Shown: positions 1 to 7,016, counted from the stretch's first letter. The stretch: DNA of 23,525 bases from Bacteroidota bacterium (GCA_003973505.1 QNXT01000315.1:1-23525); one strand, 5' to 3'. Notes: a model not told the origin generated them from the sequence alone. Numbers and translations: made by a program.

Positions 1-86
1 ACTACAGCACGAATTGCGGCATTCATACCCGGAGCATCTCCTCCTGAGGTAAGCACTGCAATCTTTTTAATCTTATTCTTAACCAT
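1..86 (-). CDS. pfkA: 6-phosphofructokinase, N-terminal fragment (gene runs off the window)
   Basis: Only the first 28 codons are present, starting at the ATG at 86 and reading off the left edge. They give a short basic leader, then KKIAVLTSGGDAPGMNAAIR, which is the ATP-binding start of bacterial ATP-dependent phosphofructokinase (the GGD..G.N loop). The enzyme phosphorylates fructose 6-phosphate to fructose 1,6-bisphosphate in the cytoplasm and commits carbon to glycolysis. The gene lies 36 bases behind the stop of the rRNA methyltransferase on the same strand, with no visible terminator between, so the two may be co-transcribed. No Shine-Dalgarno is seen, as is usual in Bacteroidota. Whether it is ATP- or PPi-dependent cannot be judged from this fragment. 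Confidence 0.9.
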   Translation of the reverse strand, partial: MVKNKIKKIAVLTSGGDAPGMNAAIRAV

Positions 87-122
87 TTCTTTAAATATAT
101 TGCTTTTAGATTATTTTATTCT

Positions 123-2177
123 TTATCTACCTTTTCGGCCACTACGATTTGGATTAGTATCTACATCCTTATCATCACCTTTTTTCTTAAAACGATCTCT
201 GCGTGAACTTGCCCCTCTAGAGCTTTTCTTTCCCCAATCTTTTTCTCCATCTTCTATTCTTCCTCGCTTAAATGATGAACGCCGACCTTCTCCTGGTTTG
301 GAACCTCTAGAGCCATCTTTTCCATGCTCTTTTTTGAAATCATCTCTCCGCTTGCTTTTCCAATCACCACTTCCTTTTTTTATATCTTCATCATCCTTAC
401 GCTTCTTAAAACGATCAAAACGTTTTGATTTCCAATCATCTCCCTTAGTCTCACCATATCCTTTATTACTTCTTGGTTTTGCCTCCGACTCCTCTCTTTG
501 CTTCTTTAAACGCTCATAACGCTTTTGTTTCCAATCGCTTTGTTCGTTTTCTCCACTCTGACGACCACGTGATGGACGCTCTCCCTTTCCTCTTGTATTA
601 TAATGATCCTTTCCTAACTCTCGCTTAAACTCTCTTTTTCCTCCTCGCTCCGACGACCTTTGGTCGCGCTTTTTATACGCACCTCTTCCCGAATCTTCAT
701 CTCTCGATTTCCATTCACCTCGCTCTTCCCTACTTTCATAGGCACCTCTATCTTCTCGTTTGGCTCGCTTATCATCTCTTTTGCGTTCCCGCTCTTGATT
801 CTTATTTTTTTCCCAACGCTCTTTTCGCTCCTGTTTTTCCTTCTCCCAACGAGCAGCTTTTTCTTCCAATTCTTTTGCATGAGCCAAAGGGTCGTAGTCT
901 TTCATTTCCGAACCATCATTAAACAGATTTGTTATATTAACGTCTTGTGACTCATCAATTTCAACAGCTAACGACTTATCATCTTCTACACTAGATTCTT
1001 GCGTTTGTTTTTTCTCTTTTTTACTTCCTTCGTAAAGGTCATAGGTATTAAACTTACAAAGTAAACCGCCATTATACAACTCCCTTTTCTTGATGGGTTT
1101 CAAACCAATCATTTTCATTGCTTCTACATCAGAGCTTATTAATGCGGCTGTATATCCAGGGAAATTATGCTTGAATGCGGTTCCAATTTTTTCGTATAAA
1201 CCCAGTAAATCTTTACTATGCAAACGCTCTCCATAAGGAGGATTTGTTACAATCCAGCCTTTATTTCCATCGTCTGGGGCTTTATGGTCGCGTATATCCG
1301 CTTGCACCAAATCAATATCTTTATGAAACTTCATATGAGTGATAAGATGACGTGCAATTTCCAAATTCTTCGAGGAAATGTCTCCACCAATAATGCGGTA
1401 CTCAAAATCACGTTGTAGTTTCAAATCCTCAGCTTTTATCTCACGCCAAATGGTAGGATCGAAATCAGCCCAATATTGAAAGTTAAAATTACGACGCATA
1501 AACTGAGGAGGAAAATTATAGGCCATCAATGCAGCCTCAATAAGCAGGGTTCCCGATCCACACATGGGGTCAATGAAATTACTGTTTTTATCCCAACCCG
1601 CAAGTAGTATCATACCCGCAGCTAATACTTCATTCAATGGAGCCCGATGCATTTCTACTTTATACCCCCTTTTGAATAAAGGCATTCCCGAGCTATTTAA
1701 GGCAACTTCACATTGTTTTCCGGAAATGTAAACATTGATATTGATATTGGCATTTTTAGGATCCACATCAGGTCGTTGATTAAAATTATAACGAAACTGA
1801 TCGGCAATGGCATCCTTAACTTTTAATGCTGCATACTGTGAATGCGTTAATGTTTCATGATTATTTACGGTAGCTTGAACTGCAAAGGTCTTTCCTAAAT
1901 CAAAATGATTATACCATTTTATGGCATAAATCTTATCATATAAATCTTTCTCATTTTCAACTTCAAATGCTGCAATGGGCTTTAAAACACTAACGGCTGT
2001 TCGTAACCAGTAATTTGCTTTATACATCATCTTAAGATCACCATAAAACTCAACTGCTCGTCGCAAAGCCTTTATATCAGAAGCGCCCAAGTCCTCTAAT
2101 TCTTTTATCAACACTTCTTCTAAACCTTCATAGGTTTTTGCAATCATCCGAAATTTACTATTCTGCTCTTCACTCAT
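123..2177 (-). CDS. rlmL: RlmL-type THUMP-domain 23S rRNA guanine methyltransferase with long charged C-terminal tail
   Basis: This 684-residue protein has two parts. Residues 10-375 are a THUMP domain followed by a Rossmann methyltransferase of the UPF0020/RlmL family: SAM-binding motif DPMCGSGTLL at 203-212, catalytic NPPYGERL at 312-319 and an acidic GGDIS segment near 264. By homology it makes N2-methylguanosine at 23S position 2445 in the cytoplasm; the C-terminal RlmK half of the 702-residue E. coli RlmKL is absent. Residues ~385-684 are a low-complexity tail rich in K, R, E and D, containing at least three copies of a DWK.KR...(L/F)KK unit. That tail is probably disordered and RNA-binding (inference). 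The start at 2177 is the first ATG giving the conserved N terminus. It is the first gene of a likely rlmL-pfkA unit. Catalytic assignment is firm at family level; the exact target base is inferred. Confidence 0.85.
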   Translation of the reverse strand: MSEEQNSKFRMIAKTYEGLEEVLIKELEDLGASDIKALRRAVEFYGDLKMMYKANYWLRTAVSVLKPIAAFEVENEKDLYDKIYAIKWYNHFDLGKTFAVQATVNNHETLTHSQYAALKVKDAIADQFRYNFNQRPDVDPKNANININVYISGKQCEVALNSSGMPLFKRGYKVEMHRAPLNEVLAAGMILLAGWDKNSNFIDPMCGSGTLLIEAALMAYNFPPQFMRRNFNFQYWADFDPTIWREIKAEDLKLQRDFEYRIIGGDISSKNLEIARHLITHMKFHKDIDLVQADIRDHKAPDDGNKGWIVTNPPYGERLHSKDLLGLYEKIGTAFKHNFPGYTAALISSDVEAMKMIGLKPIKKRELYNGGLLCKFNTYDLYEGSKKEKKQTQESSVEDDKSLAVEIDESQDVNITNLFNDGSEMKDYDPLAHAKELEEKAARWEKEKQERKERWEKNKNQERERKRDDKRAKREDRGAYESREERGEWKSRDEDSGRGAYKKRDQRSSERGGKREFKRELGKDHYNTRGKGERPSRGRQSGENEQSDWKQKRYERLKKQREESEAKPRSNKGYGETKGDDWKSKRFDRFKKRKDDEDIKKGSGDWKSKRRDDFKKEHGKDGSRGSKPGEGRRSSFKRGRIEDGEKDWGKKSSRGASSRRDRFKKKGDDKDVDTNPNRSGRKGR

Positions 2178-2366
2178 ATATATTCATCATTTTGGCCTCG
2201 AAAAACCTTAGTCTTACACCCTAATTCTCAACACTTAAAAAAACATAATCACTTTAACTATTACATTTTGAAAAGTGGTCTAAATTAATACTATTCTTCG
2301 TAATCCTTAATTCTATTTTAGCTTTTTTATAAATACAGTTGTTAATCAAGAATGCTACCCTTTTAA

Positions 2367-2398
2367 AACAAAAAACCTCCCTTAATAAATAAGGGAGG
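2367..2398 (-). terminator. intrinsic terminator of candidate small RNA
   Basis: On the minus strand a 9-bp GC-rich stem (CCTCCCTTA pairing with TAAGGGAGG, loop of 5) is followed at once by TTTTTTGTTTT. On the plus strand the flanks are A-runs, so it works only in the minus direction. It lies 190 bases upstream of the rlmL start, so it either ends a free small RNA or attenuates transcription into rlmL. Confidence 0.8.
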
Positions 2399-2482
2399 AA
2401 AAAAAATGAAAAATACCGATTATTAAGGTTGGAAGCGGCTCCCCAGCCGCGTCAATCGGAGTAGGTTTGTTTAACTAAATCC
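2367..2482 (-). ncRNA. candidate structured small RNA, about 115 nt, family not recognised
   Basis: Three signals line up on the minus strand: a Bacteroidota promoter (boxes at 2488-2495 and 2512-2520), a compact fold, and an intrinsic terminator at 2367-2398. The fold has an outer stem CCGATT/AATCGG (plus coordinates 2454-2459 and 2416-2421) enclosing a 6-bp GC-only hairpin GCGGCT/AGCCGC with a GGGG loop (2435-2450). The loop side GGGGAG can also pair with CTCCCT in the 5' arm of the terminator, so an alternative anti-terminated fold is possible. It does not match the landmarks of tRNA, tmRNA, SRP RNA or RNase P RNA that I know. It could be a trans-acting sRNA, or a leader/riboswitch for rlmL. 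The transcript start is estimated from promoter spacing. Confidence 0.55.
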
Positions 2483-2487
2483 TGAGA

Positions 2488-2520
2488 CAAAAATAATATA
2501 CTTTTTCATTACAAAGCAAA
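2488..2520 (-). promoter_or_regulatory. Bacteroidota promoter for the candidate small RNA
   Basis: On the minus strand TATTTTTG (2488-2495) matches the -7 consensus TAnnTTTG exactly. Upstream stand two TTTG boxes, at 2512-2515 and 2517-2520; the outer one gives a 21-base spacer, inside the usual range for this sigma factor. The predicted start is near 2482. Confidence 0.6.
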
Positions 2521-2525
2521 TCTTT

Positions 2526-2557
2526 TTCTAAATAATTTTAGAATCTTGTTAACAAGA
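2526..2557. promoter_or_regulatory. two abutting dyads, possible operator
   Basis: TTCTAAA-TAAT-TTTAGAA (2526-2543) is directly followed by the perfect 14-bp palindrome TCTTGTTAACAAGA (2544-2557). They sit immediately upstream of the -33 boxes of the minus-strand small RNA promoter, where an activator or repressor would bind. The binding protein is unknown; chance dyads are commoner in AT-rich DNA, but the second has a GC-containing perfect core. Confidence 0.4.
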
Positions 2558-2806
2558 GTATTTTATCCACATTATCACAAAATAAAACACTAATATATAT
2601 CATTTTTACATGTTTTATATATAATTCAATTTCACAGAATTATATAAACGCAAAAATTATATTATTATTTAGGAGTTGCATTACCATTTTACTAATATGA
2701 TATTTATCACATTTCTCTTTTTCATATAAAAACCTAAGAAAACAGGTAAAACACTCGTAATTATTCGACATTTTTTTACTTTAAAAAGTCGTATAATTCT
2801 TTTAAT

Positions 2807-2814
2807 TAGCTTTG
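2807..2814 (+). promoter_or_regulatory. -7 promoter element of rprX
   Basis: TAGCTTTG is an exact TAnnTTTG match; the -33 region is weak. It decides the start of the kinase gene: the longer reading frame would begin with TTG at 2812, inside this box, so translation must start at the ATG at 2842, about 20 bases after the predicted transcript start. Confidence 0.55.
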
Positions 2815-2841
2815 CAGTATCACAAACAGAGGCCAAAATTG

Positions 2842-4041
2842 ATGAAAAGCAATTATAAAAGACTATCATTTTTTTCAATTATCACCTTAATAGGTATTCT
2901 ATTAATGCAGGCTATATGGATTGCTGATTCTTACACTGAAAGGCAAGCGCATTTTAAAGACCACATAAACAATGTACTGGATGATGTTTCAAAAAACTAC
3001 TGTGAGCTCTACTCTAAAAAAATTAGCGATGATTTTACAGAATACAATTTAATGGACTCAATACTGAAATCGAAACTCATTGAAAGAAACGAGTCGCCAT
3101 GCTATCAATTTAGAATAACAAACAATACGGATGAGCCAAAACTTCAAATAAACAAACAAGAATATTTTCATTTCACAGAGCCTATCTCATGCTCTAGTGA
3201 AAAGCAAAGGATTCTCCACCTCTACATCTTGAATAAAAAATCCTATTTCTTAGGAAAAATACTGGGATGGTTGATACTCTCAAGTCTGCTAATTATCATT
3301 GGAATCATTGCATTATTTCTAAATCTATCATTTTTACGAAAACAAAAGAAAGTAGATCGAGTAAAAAGCGACTTTATCAGTAATATGACTCACGAACTGA
3401 AAACGCCCATTGCAACCATCTCCGTTGCCAGCGAAATGCTGATGAAAGATCGAGTTTTGGACGACCGCAAAAAATCAAAACGCTATACCACCATCATTCA
3501 TGAAGAAAATCAGCGACTCAAAAAACTTGTTGACCGTGTAATGCAAATTGCCCTATTCGAAAACGGAACCATGCGCATCAAACTAAAAGAAGTAGATATA
3601 CATAAGTTCATTCAGCAAAGTGCCGATGCCATGCAAATGATTGTATCACAAAAGAAAGGTAGTATCACGCTCAATCTTAAAGCAGAGCATTACATACACC
3701 AACTCGACCCAACGCATTTCAGTAATATCCTTTCCAACCTAATGGAAAATGCCATAAAATATAGTGATAGCACACCCCAAATAACCATTGAAACCATTGA
3801 TTATTCGGAAGGGATACTAATCAGTATTAGTGATCATGGAATTGGCATTCCGAAGAAGTACCACGACAAAGTGTTTGACCGCTTTTTCAGAGTCGAAAGT
3901 GGAGATATTCAAAACACACAAGGATTTGGTTTGGGATTGTATTATGTACGTCGCGTAGTAGAAGCGCATGGGGGAAGCATTAAACTCTATAGCGCGGAGA
4001 AAAAAGGCAGTCGGTTCGAATTATACTTTCCTTTTGTATAA
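2842..4041 (+). CDS. rprX: RprX-like membrane sensor histidine kinase
   Basis: This 399-residue sensor kinase has a first membrane helix at about 8-28, a periplasmic domain of roughly 108 residues with Cys54, Cys87 and Cys117, and a second helix at about 137-165. The HisKA domain carries the phospho-accepting His184 in NMTHELKTP, and the HATPase has an N-box at 299-307 (NLMENAIKY), G1 DHGIGIP at 331-337 and G2 GFGLGL at 361-366. All catalytic motifs look intact. It should autophosphorylate and pass phosphate to the OmpR-type regulator encoded at 4459. The arrangement and the partner resemble RprX/RprY of Bacteroides. The signal sensed is unknown; the cysteines would allow a redox input, but that is a guess. 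A MITE-like element starts right after the stop codon. Confidence 0.8.
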   Translation: MKSNYKRLSFFSIITLIGILLMQAIWIADSYTERQAHFKDHINNVLDDVSKNYCELYSKKISDDFTEYNLMDSILKSKLIERNESPCYQFRITNNTDEPKLQINKQEYFHFTEPISCSSEKQRILHLYILNKKSYFLGKILGWLILSSLLIIIGIIALFLNLSFLRKQKKVDRVKSDFISNMTHELKTPIATISVASEMLMKDRVLDDRKKSKRYTTIIHEENQRLKKLVDRVMQIALFENGTMRIKLKEVDIHKFIQQSADAMQMIVSQKKGSITLNLKAEHYIHQLDPTHFSNILSNLMENAIKYSDSTPQITIETIDYSEGILISISDHGIGIPKKYHDKVFDRFFRVESGDIQNTQGFGLGLYYVRRVVEAHGGSIKLYSAEKKGSRFELYFPFV

Positions 4042-4049
4042 GAGCAAAC

Positions 4050-4210
4050 GGCTAAATTCTAATTGTCACAGCATTTTTTACTTTTTGTTTTACCCTTACC
4101 CTAAAGGGAACCAAAAAGTAAAAAAAATAAATCTTGTTTTTTCAATGGTTTCTACCTTTAGGGTTGGGGCAAAAAACCATTGAAAAAGTGGTAAGAATTA
4201 GAACTTAGCC
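4050..4210. mobile_element. 161-bp MITE-like element with 15-bp terminal inverted repeats and 8-bp target duplication
   Basis: The ends are GGCTAAATTCTAATT (4050-4064) and AATTAGAACTTAGCC (4196-4210), inverted copies differing at one base. They are flanked directly by the 8-bp direct repeat GAGCAAAC (4042-4049 and 4211-4218), as expected for a transposed element. Inside are two hairpins: TTTTTTACTTTTTG/CAAAAAGTAAAAAA (4074-4087 and 4112-4125) and TTTTTCAATGGTTT/AAACCATTGAAAAA (4138-4151 and 4174-4187). Their loops carry the same core ACCCTAAAGG in opposite orientation (4098-4107, and the complement at 4154-4163). No transposase is encoded, so it would be moved in trans. The left duplication begins on the base after the rprX stop codon, and the element lies between the kinase and its regulator. 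Confidence 0.7.
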
Positions 4211-4255
4211 GAGCAAACTTATAGTTTCTGTCATATAATTCATTTAACCGTTTGT

Positions 4256-4263
4256 TATATTTG
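4256..4263 (+). promoter_or_regulatory. possible -7 element for rprY with a long leader
   Basis: TATATTTG matches TAnnTTTG and lies downstream of the MITE. It would give rprY its own promoter with an untranslated leader of about 190 bases. A closer, weaker candidate (TAATTTTA near 4424) also exists, so which one is used is open. Confidence 0.3.
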
Positions 4264-4349
4264 TAACTTATTGATATTTATATTATTTACAAGAGTTAAC
4301 CATAAACAATTAGCAATGATTATCAGACAATTAAATCTTGGCAAAGAGC

Positions 4350-4376
4350 ACTTTTGGAAAGTTTACGCAAGTATTG
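4350..4376 (+). repeat. dispersed 27-bp repeat, copy 1
   Basis: ACTTTTTGG-like sequence beginning ACTTTTGGAAAGTTTAC, then two variable bases and AAGTATTG, recurs in inverted orientation at 13016-13042 with only the two central bases (GC against CG) changed. The left part is itself a partial palindrome. The copy lies in the non-coding leader before rprY. Confidence 0.5.
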
Positions 4377-4458
4377 AAATATCATTTTATAAAATAATTT
4401 ATTTTCCCATTTGTTAAAAATATACTAATTTTACAAAAGCAAAAAAAAACAGTTTAGC

Positions 4459-5172
4459 ATGAGTGAAAATAGTATTGATATTCTGTATGTTGAAGATGAT
4501 GAAAACCTTGGTTTTTTAGTATCTGAATTTCTCGAAATGGAAGGTTTTAACATACATATTTGCCAAGATGGTGAAGCTGCCATAAAAGCATTTATGAAAC
4601 ATGATTTTGACTTATGTTTATTGGATATTATGCTTCCCAAAATGGATGGTTATACGGTTGCGGAACTAATCCGTAGTAAAAACCAGCAGATTCCAATTAT
4701 TTTTCTTTCGGCAAAATCGCAAGAAGAAGACCGAATAAAAGGTTTTATGAAAGGCGGCGACGATTATCTTACTAAGCCTTTTAGCACCGAAGAACTTAAA
4801 CTCCGAATTTTGGCTTTACTTCGGAGAAGTGGTTACAATACAAAAAGCAAGAAGAAGAATCGACTACCCAAAACCGTATCATTGGGTAAATTTAAATACG
4901 ACACCGTAAATATGTGCATCATCGACGGAGATAAAGAGCAACGCCTAACAAAAAAGGAAAACGAGCTATTGAAGTTGCTCATAGCCAATAAGAATAAAAT
5001 CCTCAAAAGAGATGACGCTTTACTGAGTGTATGGGGAAATAACGACCACCAGAACAGTCGCTCGATGGATGTATATATTACCAAACTTCGTAAAATATTA
5101 AAAGCAGATCCCAGTATATCCATTACAAATTATCATGGCACAGGTTTCAAAATTGAAATCAAACAAAACTGA
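4459..5172 (+). CDS. rprY: RprY-like OmpR-family response regulator
   Basis: This 237-residue regulator has a receiver domain at 1-120, with acidic pocket E12-D13-D14, phospho-accepting Asp56 (LLDIMLP), Ser84 in the conserved Ser/Thr position and Lys106 in LTKPF. A winged-helix output domain follows at about 140-235, including the recognition region ending RSMDVYITKLRK and a final GTGFK hairpin. It should bind DNA when phosphorylated by the kinase encoded upstream. The receiver and the RSMDVYITKLRK block closely resemble Bacteroides RprY as I recall it. Only an element-bearing 417-bp gap separates it from the kinase gene. The stop overlaps a small dyad, TGACA-AGC-TGTCA at 5170-5182, whose role is unclear. 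Confidence 0.82.
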   Translation: MSENSIDILYVEDDENLGFLVSEFLEMEGFNIHICQDGEAAIKAFMKHDFDLCLLDIMLPKMDGYTVAELIRSKNQQIPIIFLSAKSQEEDRIKGFMKGGDDYLTKPFSTEELKLRILALLRRSGYNTKSKKKNRLPKTVSLGKFKYDTVNMCIIDGDKEQRLTKKENELLKLLIANKNKILKRDDALLSVWGNNDHQNSRSMDVYITKLRKILKADPSISITNYHGTGFKIEIKQN

Positions 5173-5295
5173 CAAGCTGTCAATGAAATTGTCACTTCTC
5201 CATTTTCCAATCAATAAATGACATATCAAACAGAAATGTTATACAATGGCATACTTTTTAATGAGTAGGTGCGAATCAAAATAAATAACAGAAAA

Positions 5296-5883
5296 ATGGA
5301 ATTGAAAAACATTTATTCACATCAGGAGTTGCTCGAGATGATTAAAGATCAGAAAAGAGCATTCTGTTTAATTTATAAGAAAGGAAGTGCACAAAGCGAT
5401 TGCGCATACGAGCATTTGAGCGAAGCTATTTCTTCAATGGACGATTTATGTATCAGCGCTGTGAATGTGGTTGAGACCAAAGATGTACATAAAGAATACA
5501 ATATCACAAGTGCTCCTACATTAATCTATTTTGAAGATGCTCAATATAAGAATGTTGTAAAAGGTTGTCAGTCGGCTGACTATTATAAAAATCTGATTGA
5601 AGATAGTTTATATAGCGCCGAAATTAGCAATGATGAAAAGCCTCAAAAACGGGTAACAGTGTACTCTACCCCAACCTGCTCGTGGTGCAACACTTTAAAA
5701 ACGCATCTTCGCAAACATCGTATTCGTTTTACGGATATTGACGTTTCACAAGATCAGGCTGCTGCTCAAGCTATGGTTCAACGCAGCGGACAACAAGGAG
5801 TACCTCAAACCGATATTGATGGCGAAATGATTATTGGATTTGATAAAAACAGAATTAATACCCTTTTGGGAATTCAAGGATAA
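5296..5883 (+). CDS. thioredoxin-like/glutaredoxin fusion protein with degenerate first active site
   Basis: This 195-residue cytoplasmic protein joins two thioredoxin folds. Residues 1-110 resemble thioredoxin, keeping the cis-proline loop (SAPTLIYF, Pro74), but the CXXC site reads QSDC: only the second cysteine (Cys36) remains. Residues 119-195 are a glutaredoxin/NrdH-like domain with CSWC at 128-131 and the GVPQ cis-proline loop near 168-171, so only this half can do standard dithiol exchange. The ATG at 5296 is chosen; a GTG at 5269 is in frame but adds a short basic stretch unlike the fold. The protein may reduce disulfides or hold a substrate with its inactive half. The divergent GroES gene follows after 35 bases, so the two probably form one operon. 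Confidence 0.7.
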   Translation: MELKNIYSHQELLEMIKDQKRAFCLIYKKGSAQSDCAYEHLSEAISSMDDLCISAVNVVETKDVHKEYNITSAPTLIYFEDAQYKNVVKGCQSADYYKNLIEDSLYSAEISNDEKPQKRVTVYSTPTCSWCNTLKTHLRKHRIRFTDIDVSQDQAAAQAMVQRSGQQGVPQTDIDGEMIIGFDKNRINTLLGIQG

Positions 5884-5918
5884 AACAGAATTTTTAAACA
5901 ATAAAAAAACATAGAATC

Positions 5919-6206
5919 ATGAAAGAGTTACAACCGGTAAACCAGAATGTATTATTAGACATTACTGAAGAGGAAAAAGTAAATAAAACTGCCAGTGGAA
6001 TTATTATTCCCGACAGTGCAAAAGAAAAAGACAATACCGCAAAAGTGGTAGCATTGAGCAATATTGAAAATGCTGAAATTGCCGTAGGCGACGTTGTTCT
6101 ATACAAAGCTTTTTCAGGCAATGAAACTGAATTTGAAGGACGGAAGTATCTACTGATTCCTTATGCTGATATTTTAGCTAAGGTGGTAGAAACTGACGAA
6201 ATTTAA
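5919..6206 (+). CDS. divergent stand-alone GroES-like co-chaperonin
   Basis: This 95-residue protein has the Cpn10 fold signature: an N-terminal strand PVNQNVLLD where standard GroES has PL.DRVLV, a mobile loop ending in GIIIP (about 28-32; the GroEL-binding tripeptide is III instead of IVL), the central VGDVVLYKAF strand and a C-terminal YLLIPYADILA strand. Standard GroES caps GroEL during folding. Here no groEL follows: a strong terminator comes directly after the gene. It is therefore probably a second, specialised co-chaperonin paired with the redox protein upstream (inference). Whether it still binds GroEL is unknown, but the loop tripeptide is hydrophobic and intact. The genome's main groES would lie elsewhere. 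Confidence 0.8.
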   Translation: MKELQPVNQNVLLDITEEEKVNKTASGIIIPDSAKEKDNTAKVVALSNIENAEIAVGDVVLYKAFSGNETEFEGRKYLLIPYADILAKVVETDEI

Positions 6207-6230
6207 TCGTTTAGAGATTCTTTAAGACGG

Positions 6231-6275
6231 CCGCTAATGCGCGGATATTTTTTAATATCGGCATTAGCGGTTTTT
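6231..6275 (+). terminator. strong intrinsic terminator after the GroES-like gene
   Basis: A perfect 10-bp stem CCGCTAATGC/GCATTAGCGG (6231-6240 and 6261-6270) is extended by an inner GATATT/AATATC pairing with a T4 loop and a small bulge, and is followed by TTTTTCTTT. It closes the redox-GroES operon. Confidence 0.85.
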
Positions 6276-6389
6276 CTTTGGGGTTGTCTTTTTTTAATCT
6301 ATGGATTGCAAGAGTAACGTTTATTAGTTGAATTGCATCTAATCAGTTTCTTCAAGAAATTTTACTTTTCATAAACATAGTGTCATATC

Positions 6390-6600
6390 AGTATTAAATC
6401 GCGAAATATCAATATTTTCTTTGTGAATCTTTGCGCCTTCTTCGTGCCCCTTTGTGTTATAGCCTCATTTTAATTGCAAATAATTATTACACAGAGTTAC
6501 GCTAAGAAGCACAAAGTGACTCAAAGATAATAAAAAGGAGACTTAAATCTTTATCATTACTACGTTTCATCATACGGAATAACAACGTTGAATTTATTAG
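6390..6600. repeat. CTTTGTG hairpin repeat, copy A
   Basis: An imperfect inverted repeat of about 40-bp arms (6419-6459 and 6488-6526) is built from CTTTGTG/CTTTGCG words about 10 bases apart; the right arm carries the complement (CACAAAG, CTCAAAG). The arms and both flanks match copy B at 7399-7613 in direct orientation at roughly three bases in four by eye. It lies downstream of the toxin gene. No protein is encoded. With the rest of 6276-6692, where I see nothing else, it makes up the 486-bp gap. Confidence 0.65.
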
Positions 6601-6692
6601 TTGAGTTTTTTAGATTGGAAATATAAAAATACACCCAACAACAAAGACCTATTTGCAATATCCAGCTATTGTCTCCATTGTTTTTCGCTTAT

Positions 6693-7016
6693 TTAATCAA
6701 CAAATGTTTCTTTTATAACGGATTTTAACTCCTTAACTTCAGGTTTTGATAAGCTCCCCAAAATTTTAATTATTCGTTGTTTATCAATTATCCTGATTTG
6801 GTCAACAACAATCCAACCGATTTTTCCATCATGTTTTACTTCTATTCTGGTTGGATATCTTTTCGAAGATGTTGCCATTGGAGCAATGATAATGGTTCTA
6901 AGATATTTATTCATTTCATCAGGAGAAATAATTACACAAAGTCGTGTCTTTTTTATTTCACTCCCAATGGTTGGATCAAGATTTACAAGGACTGTTTGAT
7001 ATTGTTCTAACTCCAT
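6693..7016 (-). CDS. mazF: MazF/PemK-family mRNA endoribonuclease toxin
   Basis: This 107-residue protein matches the PemK/MazF barrel family in length and motifs: an N-terminal strand with NLDPTIGSE (12-20) and the conserved arginine in KKTRLCVIIS (Arg25), the IIIAPMATSS strand (42-51) holding the conserved Thr/Ser, and VVDQIR (70-75). These toxins cut mRNA or tRNA at short sequences and stop translation until bound by antitoxin. Arg25 and Thr49, the usual catalytic pair, are present, so it looks active; the proline that usually follows the arginine is replaced by leucine. The ATG at 7016 lies inside the antitoxin gene, which ends ten bases later, an overlap typical of translational coupling. 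The pair is bracketed by direct repeats. Confidence 0.85.
   Translation of the reverse strand: MELEQYQTVLVNLDPTIGSEIKKTRLCVIISPDEMNKYLRTIIIAPMATSSKRYPTRIEVKHDGKIGWIVVDQIRIIDKQRIIKILGSLSKPEVKELKSVIKETFVD

Larger units (their letters stand above)
2178..2841. other. 664-bp gene-free region between rlmL and rprX
   Basis: No convincing coding sequence is present on either strand. The stretch holds the candidate small RNA with its promoter and terminator (2367-2520, minus), two abutting dyads (2526-2557) and the rprX promoter (2807-2814, plus). The remainder (about 2178-2360 and 2560-2800) is AT-rich sequence in which I see no clear structure. Confidence 0.7.

Noticed and set aside
100..519. 139-residue open frame on the plus strand (and shorter ones at 614-880 and 660-950)
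   Set aside because: They are antisense or off-frame shadows of the low-complexity tail of the rRNA methyltransferase; the residue runs mirror the charged repeats and fit no family.
2367..2482. Reading the small RNA locus as SRP RNA or 6S RNA
   Set aside because: The plus strand has GGAAGCGGC, close to the SRP GGAAGCAGC, but the matching apical loop is missing and the terminator works only on the other strand. The single-hairpin core does not show the long bubble of 6S RNA.
2812..2841. N-terminal extension of rprX starting with TTG
   Set aside because: The TTG is inside the -7 promoter box, so it is unlikely to be transcribed; the ATG at 2842 gives a normal membrane-anchor start.
3968..4183. 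71-residue open frame across the end of rprX into the MITE
   Set aside because: It is off-frame in rprX and the second half is repeat DNA; it has no family-like residues.
4833..5123. 96-residue open frame antisense to rprY, and similar antisense frames in other genes (8419-8637, 9968-10159, 13589-13819, 14670-14963, 18232-18453, 20051-20374)
   Set aside because: They lie wholly inside well-supported genes on the other strand and show no domain features of their own.
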